This document shows positions 48,300 to 64,000 of a DNA stretch of 64,000 nucleotides, one piece after another. Under the pieces are notes generated by a model. The model was not told where the DNA came from, ran no database searches, and was given only the letters and a program-made list of their open reading frames with translations. The DNA comes from Latrodectus hesperus (taxonomy: Eukaryota > Arthropoda > Arachnida > Araneae > Theridiidae), in the NCBI GenBank assembly GCA_037975125.1, contig CM075860.1:26928504-26992503 (forward strand). The letters run 5' to 3'. Position 1 is the stretch's first letter; each line of letters starts with the position of its first letter. The position numbers and the translations under genes were made by a program.

Positions 48300-48590
48300 T
48301 TTATTATATTGGTAATCCTTCTTTCCTCAGTGGCATAACAGACCTGAGTTCGCCCTGGCTTTCTCAAGAACTTTTCTCAGACAGCTCTATTTTTGGCCAT
48401 GATCTTCCAAATGATCACTCTTAAAATGGTGAGATCCCTTGCAAGACAGTTAACATGTCTAAGATTGGGTTCAGCTCCTCTCTTGTTCCAGAGAACTTAG
48501 TCAAAAACATATTCCACTGCTTAAATACTCCAACAACAACTCTTTCATAGTTAGTAGGGTATACCCTCTCCAATTGGTGACTTTTTTGTC
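48300..48590 (-). other. GC-richer island of unknown nature with a 59-codon open stretch
   Basis: Composition contrasts with the flanks. The minus strand has an open stretch of about 59 codons (KSHQLERVYPTNYERVVV, then KQWNMFLTKFSGTREELNP, ending in TAA near 48424). The remainder has AGTTCTTGAGAAAGCCAGGG, GAACTCAGGTCTGTTATGCC and GAGGAAAGAAGGATTACC, reminiscent of the 3' part of a repeat. No splice sites join it to the BCAR3-like gene. A transposon fragment is the most likely identity. Confidence 0.3.
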
Positions 48591-49880
48591 GGCAAACAAT
48601 TCAAACACTGTTACTACTTAAAAAACCATACATGATGCAAAAATGATGTAAAACATGAGAAAAAAACTAAACCTGGCAGCACAAAGTTAAAACTGGCAAC
48701 ATAATTATCAAATCAAAGGATGACAGATTTGGTGAGAAATCTCTTGGGGGGATTATATCATACTCATACCGCTCTTTCATCTTTTAATGTTATTATCTAA
48801 GTTTCTGATGAGTATGTAAATATAAATCTGATTAGACATTTACAAATTAATAGCTTAGTCTTTCTTTTAAATAAGTTTGGGCAAAATTCTAGACGGCAGT
48901 ATGGCGGTAAAGTGCATCAAACTGATTCTGAATGTTTTCTTGCATTTGTATGACATAACGCAATTGTATACATTTGGATTATTCATTTTGTGTGCTAGCA
49001 ACCTTTGAAACATTTGAACAGCAGTTAGTTTTTATTTGACTGGTGCAAAAATTGGAAATCATGTCAAACCTGTAAAGGATCCTAGGATTTTACTTAAGTT
49101 AGATTTTAAATACTTTGTTAATCTGTAGTAGCATCTGCAGGCAGCATACATCAATAATAATGTATCAAAATTACATTAATTATTTAAAAAGGTAATGAAA
49201 ATACGCACCAATAAAAGTATGCTGTAAGTATAATAAAAAATATGATTGCATTAGAAATGAATGAAATAATTTTCGATATTTAAGAAAGTGAAAAACATTC
49301 TTTTACTCAGCTATAAAATTTAACTTTTTTTTATTTCAAAATAAATTATTGAAAATAATTTCTTAGCTTTAACTTTTCTTAAATGCACTCCTTAATATAA
49401 AGCAGCAATAATTTTTATTATTCATAAAATAAAAAATATTCATAATCGGAAATTTTAATATGTACAATAAAATATTGTTATAAAATTTTATTTAGTATTC
49501 TGGAAATGAAATGTTTTTCTCTGAAATAATAAGACTTGTTAAATAATTTATAATATACATTATAATGTATATACATACATTTTAAAAATATGATAACTTT
49601 TATCACTACTCTTTTTATTAACATAATTTAGTTCTGTAAAAATAAATAAAACTATATGAAATAAGCAAACAGCGTAATTTAGTGATGCCAATTCAAATGA
49701 TATAAATATGATGCATTTATTATTTATACTGAATTTAATTATTGTCATTTTTTAAGTTAAATGTAAAATGTATGCATTTTTTTGTGTGAATCTATTCAGT
49801 TGTACTTGAAAATATTTTAATTACTTTAACTGCATATTTGACTTAGAAAAAAATTTATATTTCAGATATGGTTCGTAGTT
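48591..49880. other. AT-rich intergenic DNA upstream of SEC61A
   Basis: No gene is supported. A 20-bp palindrome, ATATACATTATAATGTATAT, lies at 49553-49572. A 62-codon minus frame at 49560-49748 is low complexity. Confidence 0.45.
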
Positions 49881-49899
49881 AATAGAGGGTGCTATTTAT

Positions 49900-50168
49900 G
49901 CGTTGGCGTCGACGTCATCCAGTTCTTCAAGTTTGACGTGCATATTTGTGTCCCCGTGATGTGGCAGCTTTTCTCTTCAAAATCTGTGTTGATAGCTGAT
50001 GAGAGATACTAACAGCTAAAGTCTCGCCGAAGTGACGTGGACACGTGTGCAAATTAATATAACTTTTACAATATATGTGGTTAATTTCTCTAATAGATGC
50101 ATATTAACTTTATAGATTTTCTATAATTTATAATTTATTCGGAAAACGACTGAGCAAGTATATTCAAA
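49900..50168 (+). promoter_or_regulatory. SEC61A promoter and 5' UTR with TGACGTG-type motif cluster
   Basis: An island richer in GC and CpG lies immediately before the SEC61A start codon. Motifs: GACGTCAT 49911-49918 (CRE/ATF-like, reverse of ATGACGTC), TGACGTG 49934-49940, TGATGTGG 49957-49964, and TGACGTGG 50033-50040 followed directly by ACACGTGT, holding an E-box CACGTG at 50042-50047. TGACGTGG is the known unfolded-protein-response element bound by XBP1/ATF6, and SEC61A is an established target of that pathway in animals. Occupancy here is inferred. I cannot place the transcription start. The divergent BCAR3-like gene begins at or beyond 46273, so a shared promoter is possible. Confidence 0.6.
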
Positions 50169-63218
<13,050 letters not shown>

Positions 63219-64000
63219 GTATAAATTTATTTTTTAAATCCGTTTTTATGTTTAAGTAAATTTCTGTCTTGCCGATTAGTATTATTATTCAAGTTCTTAG
63301 TCAAATTTACAAAAATTTATTAAATTTGAAACCAGAAGAATACGTAATTTTTTTCCATGGAAAAAACAAGCACAAATAAATGTTTAGTTTTGAATTTACA
63401 AACTGGTTTGGTAAGACACGAGCAATGTTTTTCAATTGATGGTATAATTTATTATTGCAATTGTTAATGATTGTTCAGTGTTTACTAACTTTGTGTATAT
63501 GATTTCCAAGTAATTTATAGTTTGCACAGTAAAAATTGCATAAAATATTTATTTTAGATTCATTATGTAATTGAATCTGGCTTGTGTGTCTTAGGTTTTG
63601 CAATCTACTTACATTCATTTCTTTCTTCTTATTTATATATTTATATTTTTATTTTGCTTTATTCCATAATTTTAAATTACCAGTAATAATAATTTTCAGC
63701 TGAATGCTTTATTTTTAAAACTATTAAGTTGTCATTTAACTAAATTTTTGGATAATTATTTAACTGGAATTCGATTGTGACTTTCACATTTTTATATACT
63801 TTGAAGACTTTTTATTTCAAATATTTCTTAACCAGTTTTACAGGAATTGGATGCATTTTAAAAAACTCATTGCACAGAGAGTGTTTATACTTTGTAATTG
63901 GAAGTTTTTATTAAAGTTGATTGTAATCAAAACAATTGTATTGTCACTGGAAAACAAATGATTGTTTTATAGCAATTTATATTTTAAATTGAAAATTTTT
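63219..64000 (+). other. SEC61A intron 5, start only
   Basis: It begins GTATAAAT after exon 5 and remains AT-rich and non-coding to the window edge. No sixth exon is visible. Confidence 0.6.

Noticed and set aside
48300..48590. Upstream coding exon of the BCAR3-like gene
   Set aside because: The open stretch ends in TAA without a plausible donor before it, and the SAM exon already begins with a good ATG.

Overview
The window is eukaryotic nuclear DNA. It is very AT-rich, its genes are split by GT-AG introns of 0.3 to 10.7 kb, and it is crowded with transposon relics. Sec61 alpha, an NSP/BCAR3-family adaptor, R1-like non-LTR elements whose ORF1 resembles DUF4780, several tRNA-derived SINEs, and mariner, Tc1, piggyBac and hAT remnants together point to an arthropod. 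An arachnid such as a spider is my best guess, by inference only.

Layout. 1-1122 (+): last two exons of an unidentified gene. 1549-2166: two SINEs of different families. 2167-5715: AT-rich, empty. 6125-11106 (+): nearly full-length R1-like retrotransposon with a 14-bp target-site duplication. 11432-14074: non-autonomous hAT-like element with an 8-bp target duplication, a 37-bp subterminal repeat array and a perfect 20-bp fold-back. 14301-17595 (+): three-exon leucine-rich-repeat gene, 485 residues, starting 227 bp from the hAT end. 19942-46273 (-): eight-exon NSP/BCAR3-like gene, 799 residues, with SAM-like, SH2, proline-rich linker and Cdc25-like C-terminal domains. All exon phases close. 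49900-50168: promoter with a cluster of TGACGTG-type motifs. 50169-63218 (+, continues past the window): first five exons (154 residues) of SEC61A.

The LRR gene and the BCAR3-like gene converge on 17.6-19.9 kb. The BCAR3-like gene and SEC61A diverge from a 3.9-kb interval that holds a SINE, a possible DNA transposon and an unexplained GC-richer island. BCAR3-like introns carry an old RNase H-bearing retroelement, a SINE A relic, a mariner, a Tc1, a SINE B and a second R1-like copy. SEC61A introns carry SINE A relics, an internally deleted piggyBac and a SINE C copy. Every transposase or reverse transcriptase examined is broken, so I see no autonomous mobile element.

Most notable: the predicted SAM domain on the BCAR3-like protein; the putative unfolded-protein-response motif cluster upstream of SEC61A; the hAT with palindromic 37-bp repeats beside a gene start; the SINE B copy with two perfect fold-backs absent from its sister copy; and a short dispersed repeat of unknown type seen twice in BCAR3-like introns. 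I found no defence system, CRISPR array, gene cluster or clearly new enzymatic system.
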